Below are positions 36,972 to 44,939 of a DNA stretch of 64,000 nucleotides, in pieces. The stretch is taken from contig CAJTTF010000004.1 of NCBI GenBank assembly GCA_910579165.1, forward strand, positions 70,075 to 134,074. Direction: 5' to 3'. The stretch is from an uncultured Atopobiaceae bacterium (GTDB lineage: Bacteria > Actinomycetota > Coriobacteriia > Coriobacteriales > Atopobiaceae). Numbering within the stretch: the stretch's first letter is position 1; every line of letters starts with the position of its first letter. Position numbers and translations under genes: made by a program. Under the pieces are notes generated by a model, which did no database searches, had not been told where the DNA came from, and was given only the letters and a program-made list of their open reading frames with translations.

Positions 36972-38150
36972 TTAGAGGATTGCTTCGCCAATGCGGACCT
37001 GGCAGTTTTTTAAGACGTCATTCACAAAATCATTCCAGGTGTTCGCAGCCGCAGCGCTCTCAGACTGATATTTTTCTGATGCGATGCTATAGGCCATAGA
37101 TGCCTGCTCATACGTTGCAGCATCGGGATTAAAGGCGCTTCCGCCAAGAGACTCGTAATAGTCATTATCTTCATTGGCCCAGGAATTATCTTGCGCATCC
37201 CAATTGTCTCCAAGGAGGTTCAAAATGTAGCCCTTATAGGAAGCGGCATCCAGGCCCTGCTCAGGCGCGGTTGGGGCAAGCTGATCAGCTACGCCCGTGA
37301 TTTCCTGACGCAATTTGTTAATACCAACAGCCTGACGGACAAAGGTTTGAACACTGGCTTCATCGAGCCCATAATAATTTGCAATGTGGGAATAATCCGA
37401 GGTACCTAGTTGTTGCTCGGCATATTCCTTCATATCTTCGTCAGAAATGGTAATACCGCGTGCGGCCACCTCTCCATTCAACACAGCGGTCCTTACGGCC
37501 GCAAGCACTTCTTCTGCTGTTGGATAGGTATACGAGCCGTCCTCTTGAAGAGACTGGGAGAGACCGTTGCCAGAATCGAGCACCTCGCGCGCAGAGATAA
37601 AGTTTGGGACCCCATTAATGATATAGATTCCAACTGGCTGATCAAGCTCAGCCTCTGAAATGGAGGTCCTTCCTACCATTGTGAAGCCGGACCCCAAAAG
37701 ATAAAAACCAACTATGAGACCAATAAAGATGCAAACAACGCCAGTCACAACGCACGTTGTGACAGTGCAATGCTTACTGTGGAGCGTGTCGCGTTTTTTA
37801 CTGGCCGCATTTTTACCAGGCGCATTCTTGATGTCGCGGGTCTTACTGCTTGTACTGCTCTTGCTGTTTGCGCTATTTGTGTAGGTTTTGTTGCTTTTGC
37901 CCGAGACCGATGTGGCTGCATTCTTACCGGGCGCAATCCTTTTTTCCTTACGGGCTGTCGTGGTCGTTCTTGGTCTACTAGCCGCCACGGTTTTAGTCTT
38001 AGTTATGGTTTTGGCAGTAGTTTTTTTCGTTCCAGTTTTGCTTTTTGCCGTTGCTTTTTTGATAGTTTTTCCCGCTGAGCTTTGAGTTTTACTTGATGAG
38101 CTTTGAGTCTTTCTCGCCGGACTTTGAGTATGAGTATTGCTTGTTGCCAT
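36972..38150 (-). CDS. Membrane protein with Lys/Thr/Ser-rich tail and SurA-N-like outer domain
   Basis: 392 residues. The first ~125 are Lys/Thr/Ser/Ala-rich with repeats of SSKTQSS and KTKT types. One membrane helix follows (about 132-157: VVTGVVCIFIGLIVGFYLLGSG). The outer half reads ISEAELDQPVGIYIINGVPN..., then helices EEVLAAVRTAVLNGEVAARGITISDEDMKEYAEQQL, like the helical N-domain of SurA/PrsA-type foldases, but no prolyl-isomerase domain follows. A chaperone-like role is only a guess. AGGGAG precedes the ATG of MATSN. First of a run of Lys-rich-tailed proteins. Confidence 0.7.
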   Translation of the reverse strand: MATSNTHTQSPARKTQSSSSKTQSSAGKTIKKATAKSKTGTKKTTAKTITKTKTVAASRPRTTTTARKEKRIAPGKNAATSVSGKSNKTYTNSANSKSSTSSKTRDIKNAPGKNAASKKRDTLHSKHCTVTTCVVTGVVCIFIGLIVGFYLLGSGFTMVGRTSISEAELDQPVGIYIINGVPNFISAREVLDSGNGLSQSLQEDGSYTYPTAEEVLAAVRTAVLNGEVAARGITISDEDMKEYAEQQLGTSDYSHIANYYGLDEASVQTFVRQAVGINKLRQEITGVADQLAPTAPEQGLDAASYKGYILNLLGDNWDAQDNSWANEDNDYYESLGGSAFNPDAATYEQASMAYSIASEKYQSESAAAANTWNDFVNDVLKNCQVRIGEAIL

Positions 38151-38190
38151 AGGTTTTCTCCCTGTGTTCATCCTTTACTTTTTCAAACGA

Positions 38191-39378
38191 TTAACGCGAT
38201 TTCTTAGAAGTAAGCTTCTTGAGTGCCTGAGCGGCCTTTGATCCTGCAATTCTCGTCTTCGCTTTTTTAGTTGCGGATTGCTTTTTCACCGCTCCGGTCT
38301 TTTTAGTCTGAGGCGCCGCTTTGGAACCACTCGTCTTTTTGGACGTTTTACTTTGCTTTGTCGCAGAAGCCGTCCGAGAAGAACTGCTCTTTTTTGATGA
38401 GGCTGCCTTCTTGTTTGCCGTTGCCTTTTTAGTGGCAACTTTATTGGTAGCCGTCTTTTTAGCAGCAGCCGTTTTGACTGTCTTTTTTGCGGCAGTCTTT
38501 TTGGTAGCGACCGTTTGAGTCGCCGTCTTAGTTGCTTTTTTGGTATTGGTTTTCTTCGTAGCAACTTTTTTGGCAGCAGGTTTTTTAGCAGCAGTTTTCT
38601 TTGCTTGCGATGACTTTGAAGAAGCCTTCTTGGCCCCGTTGGCCGTTTTAGAAGCAGTAGTCTTCTTGGCCCCACGTGTAGTCTGAGACGCAGAAGTCTT
38701 TTTGTTTGTGGTGCTCTTTTTTGAAGGAGAGCTTACTTTAGTCGTGCTCTTCTTCTCGGCAGTAGAAGACTGTTTGGTGTGTGCGTTCGTTTTCTGTTGT
38801 CCTTTTTGTTGCACTTTTTGGCCGCGGGCAGCCTTCAGGACATCGTTTGCAAGATGCTTAATGATGGGCATCGTAGAGTTTTTTGCATCAAATTTAATGC
38901 GTGCAACAACGGCTTTTTTAATATCAGGATCGATGGGTGCGGCAACGAATTCTGTGATGGCCATAAGCATTTCTCGGTATTGCGGATCGCCATGGTAAAC
39001 CTGGATTGACTCCTCCAGCATAGGCCAGACCTTTTTGGAAAGCGCCTTGGTCTGCGCACCAACTGCCGTAATAAAACGAAACGATGCCAAGCGCACGGTG
39101 GATGAATCTTCATCAAAAAGCGAGGGTTCGGCAAAATGAACGGCCGGTGCCAGCGCGCGCGTGTTTCCATCAACAATCATTGTGAGGGAATTGAGAAGCT
39201 CCCACCTCGTTTGCGCCTCCGGGCGCTCCAAGGCATCAAAGATGTCGTCGGTGAAGGATAAGATGTTTTGAGGTTTCTCCAACATACTTTCTGCAATGGC
39301 ATGTGCCGCCTCCTGCCGCTTGCGACGCGAAGGAGAAGACAAGTCGTCAACAGCTTTAGCAAGTTCTTTCTTATTCAT
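38191..39378 (-). CDS. HEAT-like protein with histone H1-like Lys/Ala tail
   Basis: 395 residues. Residues 1-180 are alpha-helical with HEAT-like pattern (SSPSRRKRQEAAHAIAES...). From about 185 on it is almost entirely Lys, Ala, Thr and Ser with AAKK, TKKT and SSKK repeats, like actinobacterial histone H1-like nucleoid tails (compare the HupB tail). Such tails bind DNA or RNA. GGAGGATATCC precedes the ATG, which overlaps the end of the NYN-domain gene by eight bases. A nucleoid or RNA-binding role is inferred from composition. Confidence 0.75.
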   Translation of the reverse strand: MNKKELAKAVDDLSSPSRRKRQEAAHAIAESMLEKPQNILSFTDDIFDALERPEAQTRWELLNSLTMIVDGNTRALAPAVHFAEPSLFDEDSSTVRLASFRFITAVGAQTKALSKKVWPMLEESIQVYHGDPQYREMLMAITEFVAAPIDPDIKKAVVARIKFDAKNSTMPIIKHLANDVLKAARGQKVQQKGQQKTNAHTKQSSTAEKKSTTKVSSPSKKSTTNKKTSASQTTRGAKKTTASKTANGAKKASSKSSQAKKTAAKKPAAKKVATKKTNTKKATKTATQTVATKKTAAKKTVKTAAAKKTATNKVATKKATANKKAASSKKSSSSRTASATKQSKTSKKTSGSKAAPQTKKTGAVKKQSATKKAKTRIAGSKAAQALKKLTSKKSR

Positions 39379-40123
39379 GGATATCCTCCGATGCATTCTT
39401 ATTACTCACGCGCTTTTTCCGCGTGCTTTTGCTGTGAGTGCCTTGCTCGTCGTCATCGTTATTGGCAGCTTTTTGAGCGATGGCGCTCGTAGTTCTTATA
39501 CGCTTCGTAACAGGGCGCGCGTTGCTTTGTTCCGTTTTTTCCGAACCTGCGCGCTTTGTTTGTGTCGTCTTTTTTGCCGTAGATTTGCCAAGGCCTTTCT
39601 CGAGAAGATCTTCGTAGAAGAGAAACTCGTCGCAGTTATCAGAAAGGAGAGAGCTCGTGGAAGCTTGCATTCCTACGCCAATTACATATTTTCCGTACTC
39701 CTTCAGTTTAGAAACTACCGGCGAAAAATCCGAGTCTCCAGAGAGAATGGCAAACGTATCGATGGGTTCGCGCGTAAGGCACATTTCAACAGCGTCCACG
39801 GCCAAACGGATATCGGCCGAATTCTTTCCCGTCACTGCGCGATCAGGGATTTCGATAAGTTCAATGCCCAGCTCGTGAAGGGACGTAACAGCATCTTGGA
39901 ATCGGTTCCAGTCGCAGTAAGCTTTCTTTGAAACGATGCGCCCGCACTTGAGAAGTTCACTCAAAACAAGCTTCATATCAGGGCGGGGACCTGCGTTTTG
40001 ATGAAGACCTGGAACCTTTTTGGTAGGCTTGCCCGTCCCCAGTGCAAGGTTTTCATAATCGATAAGCACCGCGATCGATTTTTTATGGAGCGCTGGATGC
40101 GTTGCGTTGTTTCTATTTATCAA
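39371..40123 (-). CDS. NYN/PIN-like RNase-fold protein (LabA/DUF88) with basic tail
   Basis: 250 residues. VLIDYENLALG at the N-terminus, ADIRLAVDAVEMCL in the middle and FAILSGDSDFSPVVSKLKEYGKYVIGVG are the three acidic motifs of the NYN fold, related to PIN nucleases. The last ~75 residues are Lys/Arg/Thr-rich (AKKTTQTKRAG, STRKKRVSNKN). Probably an RNA-processing nuclease. Its end overlaps the HEAT/H1-like gene. Confidence 0.85.
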   Translation of the reverse strand: MINRNNATHPALHKKSIAVLIDYENLALGTGKPTKKVPGLHQNAGPRPDMKLVLSELLKCGRIVSKKAYCDWNRFQDAVTSLHELGIELIEIPDRAVTGKNSADIRLAVDAVEMCLTREPIDTFAILSGDSDFSPVVSKLKEYGKYVIGVGMQASTSSLLSDNCDEFLFYEDLLEKGLGKSTAKKTTQTKRAGSEKTEQSNARPVTKRIRTTSAIAQKAANNDDDEQGTHSKSTRKKRVSNKNASEDIHE

Positions 40124-40138
40124 GAGATTTCTTCTTTC

Positions 40139-40582
40139 TTATTTTTTCTGTGGACGCTCTTTATCTGCTACTTCTTGAGCTTTTTTATGCGGCGTATCAG
40201 CCAAATCTTGGGGCTCTCTTTGTTTTTCATCGGCAGCGTCTTGAGGCTTATTTCGCTTTTTTCCGACAAAATCGTGCGCAACCTTAAAGGGTCCAATCAT
40301 CTTTCCGTATTCCAGCGTAAGACCAGCAATAAGACCGCCAATGGCGCCAAACATGAGAACGCTTAGCACAAGGTAGCCCGTCATGCATACCACCGCTGTA
40401 AATAGAATGGCAAACCCGTACGCAATTGCGCATTTTTGGAGGTATTCTTTCTTTGTTTTGGTGTTCTTTGCGAGCTGCGTGCCCAACTGGAAACCTACGA
40501 TGATGCCAAAAACGGCCAAAAGAAGAGCAACGATAATCATCGCAGTAGCATCATACCCTTGGATGTCTGTGGTATCTGGCAT
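40139..40582 (-). CDS. Small membrane protein with charged tail
   Basis: 147 residues with two to three membrane helices (about 13-36 and 50-90) and a cytoplasmic, Lys/Asp/Gln-rich C-terminus carrying an imperfect repeat (KPQDAADEK, EPQDLADTP, KAQEVADKE). I do not recognise a family. The start overlaps the last bases of the DegV gene; a TTG five codons upstream is possible. Confidence 0.6.
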   Translation of the reverse strand: MPDTTDIQGYDATAMIIVALLLAVFGIIVGFQLGTQLAKNTKTKKEYLQKCAIAYGFAILFTAVVCMTGYLVLSVLMFGAIGGLIAGLTLEYGKMIGPFKVAHDFVGKKRNKPQDAADEKQREPQDLADTPHKKAQEVADKERPQKK

Positions 40583-40583
40583 C

Positions 40584-41720
40584 TTATTTCTTAGCAATCC
40601 CTAGTTTGGCAGAGGTTGATCCTGTAGGGGCCTTCGTTTTGCGCATGTCGGTTCCCCAGAAAATAAGCGCAACCATTCCTGGTCCTACGTGTGAGCCAAT
40701 CACGGGTCCCACAGAAGAACGAATGATAGGAATATCCTCGCATCCTTCAACTTTACGAAGGGCCATCTCAAGCCAATCGCCGTCGTGTTCGGCATCGGCC
40801 GTTACAATCGCCATAGGCGAAATGCGCTCATCGCCAGACTCGGCAATAAAGTCGTTAATGATTGCCTTGAGAGCCTTCTTACGACCACGACACATGCGCT
40901 TGAGGGAAAGAGCGCCTGTCTCATCGTAAGAAAGCTCAGGCTTGATATCTAGTTTTCCTCCAAGAGAAGCCGCCACTGCGGGAATGCGACCGCCGCGCGC
41001 AAGCCAATCCAGACTCTCCAGCGTAAAGAGCCCACGCACATAATAGCGCGCCTCCCTTATCCATTCCACAAGTTCCTTTGCGTTCATTCCCAGGTTGGCC
41101 TGATGAACGGCTTCAATTGCAAGCAGCTGCGCTGGTGCACAAGGAAGATGATCGTCAACTACATAGAGTTCAAAATCTGGATACTCTTCCAAAATCATAT
41201 CGCGCGCCTGGCGAGCATGGTCCACAGACGAAGAGAGTGCACGAGGAAAAGCAAGGTAGATAGTGGGCACACCACGCTCTGCTGCTTCTCTAAAGGCTTC
41301 GTAGTAACGCCCCGGCGTAACGGCACTCGTAGTGGGATTTGAGCCCTTGCGCATAGCGTTGTAAAACTCCGTTGCACTCATAGACTGAAACATGTCGTCT
41401 AGGTGCTCTTCTCCATCCATCATGTAAGGGAAGCTAATCATGGAGACGCCGAGCGCTTTAACGATATCTGGGTTGAAGTCACCAGGGCTATCGACAATGA
41501 TGTGAACGTTGGGATTGCCCAGAAAGCTCTTACGACGCGCACCACCGGTGCTTGCCGTTGATATCATTTCGTCAACCGTCTCATGCTTGACTTGAGCGGC
41601 CTTCGCTGACTTGGTTGGCTTCTGTGCCTTCTTTTCTTTTGTTGCTTTAGATGCTCGTTTGTTAGATTGAGCTTTGGTTTTAACCTCTGCGGGAGTTTTC
41701 TCAGCAGCAGTCTTTGCCAT
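40584..41720 (-). CDS. DegV-family fatty-acid-binding protein with Lys-rich N-tail
   Basis: 378 residues. After a ~65-residue Lys/Ala/Thr tail comes the DegV fold: HIIVDSPGDFNPDIVKALGVSMISFPYMMDGEEHLDD, TSAVTPGRYYEAF, FPRALSSSVDHARQAR, VVDDHLPCAPAQLLAIEA and IGSHVGPGMVALIFWG. DegV/FakB proteins hold fatty acids for the FakA kinase; no fakA is in the window. In HVVDS-type proteins the first motif is DSTSD or DSTAD; here it is DSPGD. Confidence 0.88.
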   Translation of the reverse strand: MAKTAAEKTPAEVKTKAQSNKRASKATKEKKAQKPTKSAKAAQVKHETVDEMISTASTGGARRKSFLGNPNVHIIVDSPGDFNPDIVKALGVSMISFPYMMDGEEHLDDMFQSMSATEFYNAMRKGSNPTTSAVTPGRYYEAFREAAERGVPTIYLAFPRALSSSVDHARQARDMILEEYPDFELYVVDDHLPCAPAQLLAIEAVHQANLGMNAKELVEWIREARYYVRGLFTLESLDWLARGGRIPAVAASLGGKLDIKPELSYDETGALSLKRMCRGRKKALKAIINDFIAESGDERISPMAIVTADAEHDGDWLEMALRKVEGCEDIPIIRSSVGPVIGSHVGPGMVALIFWGTDMRKTKAPTGSTSAKLGIAKK

Positions 41721-41741
41721 AAAAACGACGCTCCTCGTTCT

Positions 41742-41842
41742 TCCTAGCGCTTAGATTCTCCGTAGCGCTTCTACTGTCCTAGCGCTTAGGTTTTCCTTGC
41801 GCTTTTTCTGTGCCTAGCACTTAAACTAGCGCTTCTTCTGCG
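41742..41842. repeat. Imperfect ~35-bp tandem repeats
   Basis: Three to four units starting TCCTAGCGCTTAG at 41742, 41777 and (diverged) 41813 fill the spacer between hpf and the DegV gene. AGCGCTTAGA also occurs at the end of the neighbouring solute-binding protein gene (42486). Confidence 0.65.
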
Positions 41843-41868
41843 TTCTGCGCTTTGCACTTGCTTCTTGC

Positions 41869-42459
41869 TTACGCCTCTTCCGTGTCCGGTTTCAAAATTC
41901 CGTAACCACCGTTCTTACGTCTATACACAACGTGCACATTGCCCGTTTGCATATCCTCAAATACGAAGAAGTCGTGACCGATAAGATCAGTCTGAACCAG
42001 CGCTTCTTCCTCAGTAAGTTTGGTGTAAGGAATGTATTTTGTGCGTACAAGGAGATCGTCTTCAGCAATCTCATCCTCATCAGTCAAAACCTGCTGCTCC
42101 ATGGCGCTTCCAGCTTGAATATCTTCAAGCCCGTTCTGTTTAGCAGCACGTTTATGCTTGTCAATCATTTTCGTCTTAAATTTGCGCAACTGACGTGTTG
42201 CCATTCTAGAGGCTTCATCAATAGCGGCGTACATGTCTTCTTTCGTTGCCGAGACGCGCACCACGTAACCCTTAAGACGAATCGTGAACTCAGCCGTGAA
42301 CTGGTCTTTTTGGTTCTTGTAGATTTGCGGGCGCAGGACAACGTCAACGGAGGTTGGCTCTGACTCAATAACCTTGAGAGCGTCTTCAACCTTGGCGAGA
42401 GAATGCTCGCGCAAACCCTCGGTTACCTGCATTTTTCTTCCACTTACTTGAATGTCCAT
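41869..42459 (-). CDS. hpf: Ribosome hibernation promoting factor, long form
   Basis: 196 residues. The N-terminal RaiA/HPF domain (MDIQVSGRKMQVTEGLREHSLAKVEDAL, VDVVLRPQ, AEFTIRLKGYVVRVSATKEDMYAAID) is followed by a linker and the C-terminal dimerisation domain (YIPYTKLTEEEALVQTDLIGHDFFVFEDMQTGNVHVVYRRKNGGYGILKP). The long form pairs two ribosomes into 100S dimers in stationary phase. AAGGATG lies nine bases before the ATG. A structured RNA and one gene separate it from comFC upstream. Confidence 0.95.
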   Translation of the reverse strand: MDIQVSGRKMQVTEGLREHSLAKVEDALKVIESEPTSVDVVLRPQIYKNQKDQFTAEFTIRLKGYVVRVSATKEDMYAAIDEASRMATRQLRKFKTKMIDKHKRAAKQNGLEDIQAGSAMEQQVLTDEDEIAEDDLLVRTKYIPYTKLTEEEALVQTDLIGHDFFVFEDMQTGNVHVVYRRKNGGYGILKPDTEEA

Positions 42460-42492
42460 CTTTCTACATCCTTTCTCACTCAAAGGTAGCGC

Positions 42493-43524
42493 TTAGAGAC
42501 TTTGCAAAGCTCCTGTTCCAGCTGTGGATCCGTCGCCGCTATTCTCGGTCGTAGAACGAGAATTATTAGATAGGGGCGAGCCGGTAGATGTTGATGAGTC
42601 GCCAAACACACCGGTGGTAGTAGCCGTTGTGGTGAAATTTGCAAGTCCTTCGCCACCTAGCTCCATTTCAATTCCCATCCATCTGTAATCAATGATGCTA
42701 AGCACGCCATTGTCCGAGATGTTGTCAAGTGCCTGCTCTACGGCATCTATAAGCTTTGTGTTGTCCGCTTCTACTCCTATACCCACCTTTTGGGGAGCTG
42801 ATAGCTCGCACACGTAGTGAATATCGTCGTAGTCAACAGCCAGGGCGGCTCCGGGATAAGCTGGTGCGGCAACGTATTGCACTTTACCGTCTTGTAGGCC
42901 TTTAAAAGCATCGTCCAGAGTAGTAAACGTAAGTTGCTGCACCTGCAGGTTTGATGCGGTTACAATGGCTTCTGTAGTGGATCCTTTGACGTAGCCAACC
43001 GTTTTTCCAACCAAATCCTGCACGCTTTCTATCTCTGCGTCATCCTTCGAGAAAAGCGCTACGCCAGATTCAAGGTACGAGGAGACAACGGTAAGTCCCT
43101 CAGCCGTCTCTTCTGTAACTCCCATGACCATGTCAAGCGATTGCGTAGTGATAGCCGCTGCTGAAGTAACGGGGACGAGCTCCAAACTTAAACCCAGTTC
43201 ATCGGCAACGGCGGCTGCGACATCAATATCAAGCCCTGTAGGCTCTCCGTTTTCATCACCCTCATATTGGGGAACACCAGCTTTTTCCATGTAACCCACT
43301 TTAAGTGTCCCAGCTTGTGAAATTGTAGGGACAGAGAGTGTTGAGCGCAGTGTATTCCTGTGGGCAGCAACCGCATCCGCGTAGCTCGTGAAACAGAGTC
43401 CCGCGCATCCAGAAAGCGGCAAGATCAAAAGACACGAGGCGAACACAGCAAGGCAGGCGACCCCTTTTTTGGATAGACCTGTTTCTTTTGTGCGTGCGTT
43501 ATGCAAAGTGCTTTCCTTTTTCAT
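42493..43524 (-). CDS. Family 3 solute-binding lipoprotein (amino-acid type)
   Basis: 343 residues. Signal with lipobox LSGC (about residue 39). The mature part begins QAGTLKVGYMEKAGVPQYEGDENGEPTGLDIDVAAAVADELGL, typical of periplasmic-binding proteins of polar amino-acid ABC transporters, and ends in a Ser/Thr/Gly-rich tail. No permease or ATPase gene adjoins it. AGGATCAAG precedes the chosen ATG; another ATG at 43566 also has GAGAGG before it. It lies between the structured RNA and hpf on one strand. Confidence 0.88.
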   Translation of the reverse strand: MKKESTLHNARTKETGLSKKGVACLAVFASCLLILPLSGCAGLCFTSYADAVAAHRNTLRSTLSVPTISQAGTLKVGYMEKAGVPQYEGDENGEPTGLDIDVAAAVADELGLSLELVPVTSAAAITTQSLDMVMGVTEETAEGLTVVSSYLESGVALFSKDDAEIESVQDLVGKTVGYVKGSTTEAIVTASNLQVQQLTFTTLDDAFKGLQDGKVQYVAAPAYPGAALAVDYDDIHYVCELSAPQKVGIGVEADNTKLIDAVEQALDNISDNGVLSIIDYRWMGIEMELGGEGLANFTTTATTTGVFGDSSTSTGSPLSNNSRSTTENSGDGSTAGTGALQSL

Positions 43525-43644
43525 CTTGATCCTGCACTCTCTTCTGCTGAATGTTTGCACCGTCATCTCATCCTCTCTTCTTTTCCCTCTTTTATTAGGC
43601 TCAATACCTAAGCATTTCTCGCCTGGCTCAATTGGCTCAAACCA

Positions 43645-43931
43645 AAGCGGTTCTTGTCGGCTGACCTGGTCTTTGACCCCACACTCGCGTGCTGGGAAAA
43701 CCTCTCCTTCCGCAGCTTATGCTGCTCTCAAGAAGGGCACGACTTACGTCTAGAACGAGCCATGATAGCGCTGAGCCTCATCTCCAGAACCTCAGCGTTT
43801 ACGTGGGTCCCTTTGGCCTCGTCTACCTTGGACTAAAACCTTTCCTCCCGCTCAAGATCTTCCTGAACGCAGAGGTTGCGCCACATGGGCGCACAAGGTT
43901 CGCAACCACAGACCCGACTGAGAACCAGCTT
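43645..43931 (-). ncRNA. Structured RNA between comFC and hpf, raiA-motif-like by position
   Basis: The 413-bp space between comFC and the lipoprotein gene has no credible protein. On the minus strand the two ends pair over about 18 bp with small bulges: AAGC/GCTT (43928-43931 with 43645-43648), GGTTCT/AGAACC (43921-43926 with 43649-43654), TCGG/CCGA (43914-43917 with 43657-43660), GTCT/AGAC (43910-43913 with 43669-43672). Inside are hairpins TGCGCC/GGCGCA, CGCTGAG/CTCAGCG, GAC-GTAA-GTC, GCAGC-ATAA-GCTGC nested in CCTTC/GAAGG, and CAC-GCGA-GTG within CCC/GGG. Two loops are GNRA type. The known raiA RNA motif of Firmicutes and Actinobacteria sits upstream of raiA/hpf genes, which fits. I could not run a covariance search. 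Confidence 0.6.
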
Positions 43932-43937
43932 CTTATT

Positions 43938-44729
43938 CTACCAGGTTCTGCACACACTTGCCCCACTCACAGAGCATGCTCCTCTCTCCAAAAGGGCACG
44001 CGTGGCCTCACGCACAGAGGCTCCCGTTGTTATGACATCATCAACAAGGAGGATATGTGCTCCTCGCACCTCTTCAACCACACGAAACGTGCCCCGCGTG
44101 TTTTCTATGCGCTCGGCGCGATTGAGGGCTCGTTGGTCCTGTGCCGTCCCTCGCATAAGTGCATCTACCACGGGCAATCCCAATAGTGCTCCCAACTTTC
44201 GCGCAACGTCCTCCATGTGATCAAATCCACGCCTAAGGTACGCTTCTTGGGTGGCCGGTATAAAACATAGAGCGTCTAAGTTGTTTTCCGAGAAACGCCC
44301 TTCGCCTCTATGGCGTGTCCTCAGGTGTTTAATTTCACGTGCCTCTGCTGGGGTACAGCCGCGCGCAGGTTTGGTTGCGGTTTGCCAACTAGAGGATTCG
44401 TCGAGAGCGCAAGCAATGCTTGCCGCCAGAACACCAGCAAGACGCCTTTCGTTCTCGTCTTTGTAGACGCTTACCAGGCGCGCCGCTGGTCCATCAAAAA
44501 TGAATGCCGAAACGCAAGACCGCAGTTCCCAATCGTTGCGACACTCCGTGCAAGTAAGCCAACCATAGGGAGCGCCACAGACAGGACACGCCCAGCGCTG
44601 CAAAATCCACGAAAGGCTCTTTTCGCACGAAGAACAGAGAAGCGGGCCAGTTTTATCACAGCCAATGCAGCGCGTGGGCCATGCCATCTCAAGAGCCGTA
44701 CGTTTTAGCTCGTCAAATACACTTGCCAC
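43938..44729 (-). CDS. comFC: ComF-family phosphoribosyltransferase-like protein
   Basis: 263 residues. An N-terminal four-cysteine zinc site (CIGCDKTGPLLCSSCEKSL) and a second Cys set (CPVCGAPYGWLTCTEC) are followed by a phosphoribosyltransferase fold with the PRPP motif LLVDDVITTGAS. ComFC helps move single-stranded DNA during natural transformation. No comFA helicase is adjacent. Its stop lies seven bases before the structured RNA begins. Confidence 0.92.
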   Translation of the reverse strand: MASVFDELKRTALEMAWPTRCIGCDKTGPLLCSSCEKSLSWILQRWACPVCGAPYGWLTCTECRNDWELRSCVSAFIFDGPAARLVSVYKDENERRLAGVLAASIACALDESSSWQTATKPARGCTPAEAREIKHLRTRHRGEGRFSENNLDALCFIPATQEAYLRRGFDHMEDVARKLGALLGLPVVDALMRGTAQDQRALNRAERIENTRGTFRVVEEVRGAHILLVDDVITTGASVREATRALLERGACSVSGASVCRTW

Positions 44730-44939
44730 GGAATTTTATCGCCTTATCCTAGGGCAGATGACATGAAGAGAGAGCAATTATAGCCCTGTGATCAAGGCGT
44801 ATTGGTAAGGTTTGAGGGCGCTTTACGAGAAAGATTACGAGGGGACGGTTTTACGAGGACGGTATAGGAGTTGCTTTGCAGAGAAGGTTAAGGAGAGCGA
44901 CTTCGCGAGGAAGGCGTTCCAGGAGTTTGCGAGGAAGGT

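Noticed and set aside
43567..43937. RNase P RNA, SRP RNA, lysine riboswitch or T-box
   Set aside because: The conserved cores of these RNAs (for example GAGGAAAGTCC or GGTGGTACCGCG) are not present on either strand.
43689..44186. 165-codon plus-strand frame over the structured RNA and comFC
   Set aside because: It is antisense to comFC over half its length and has no family resemblance; the minus-strand RNA fold is more convincing.
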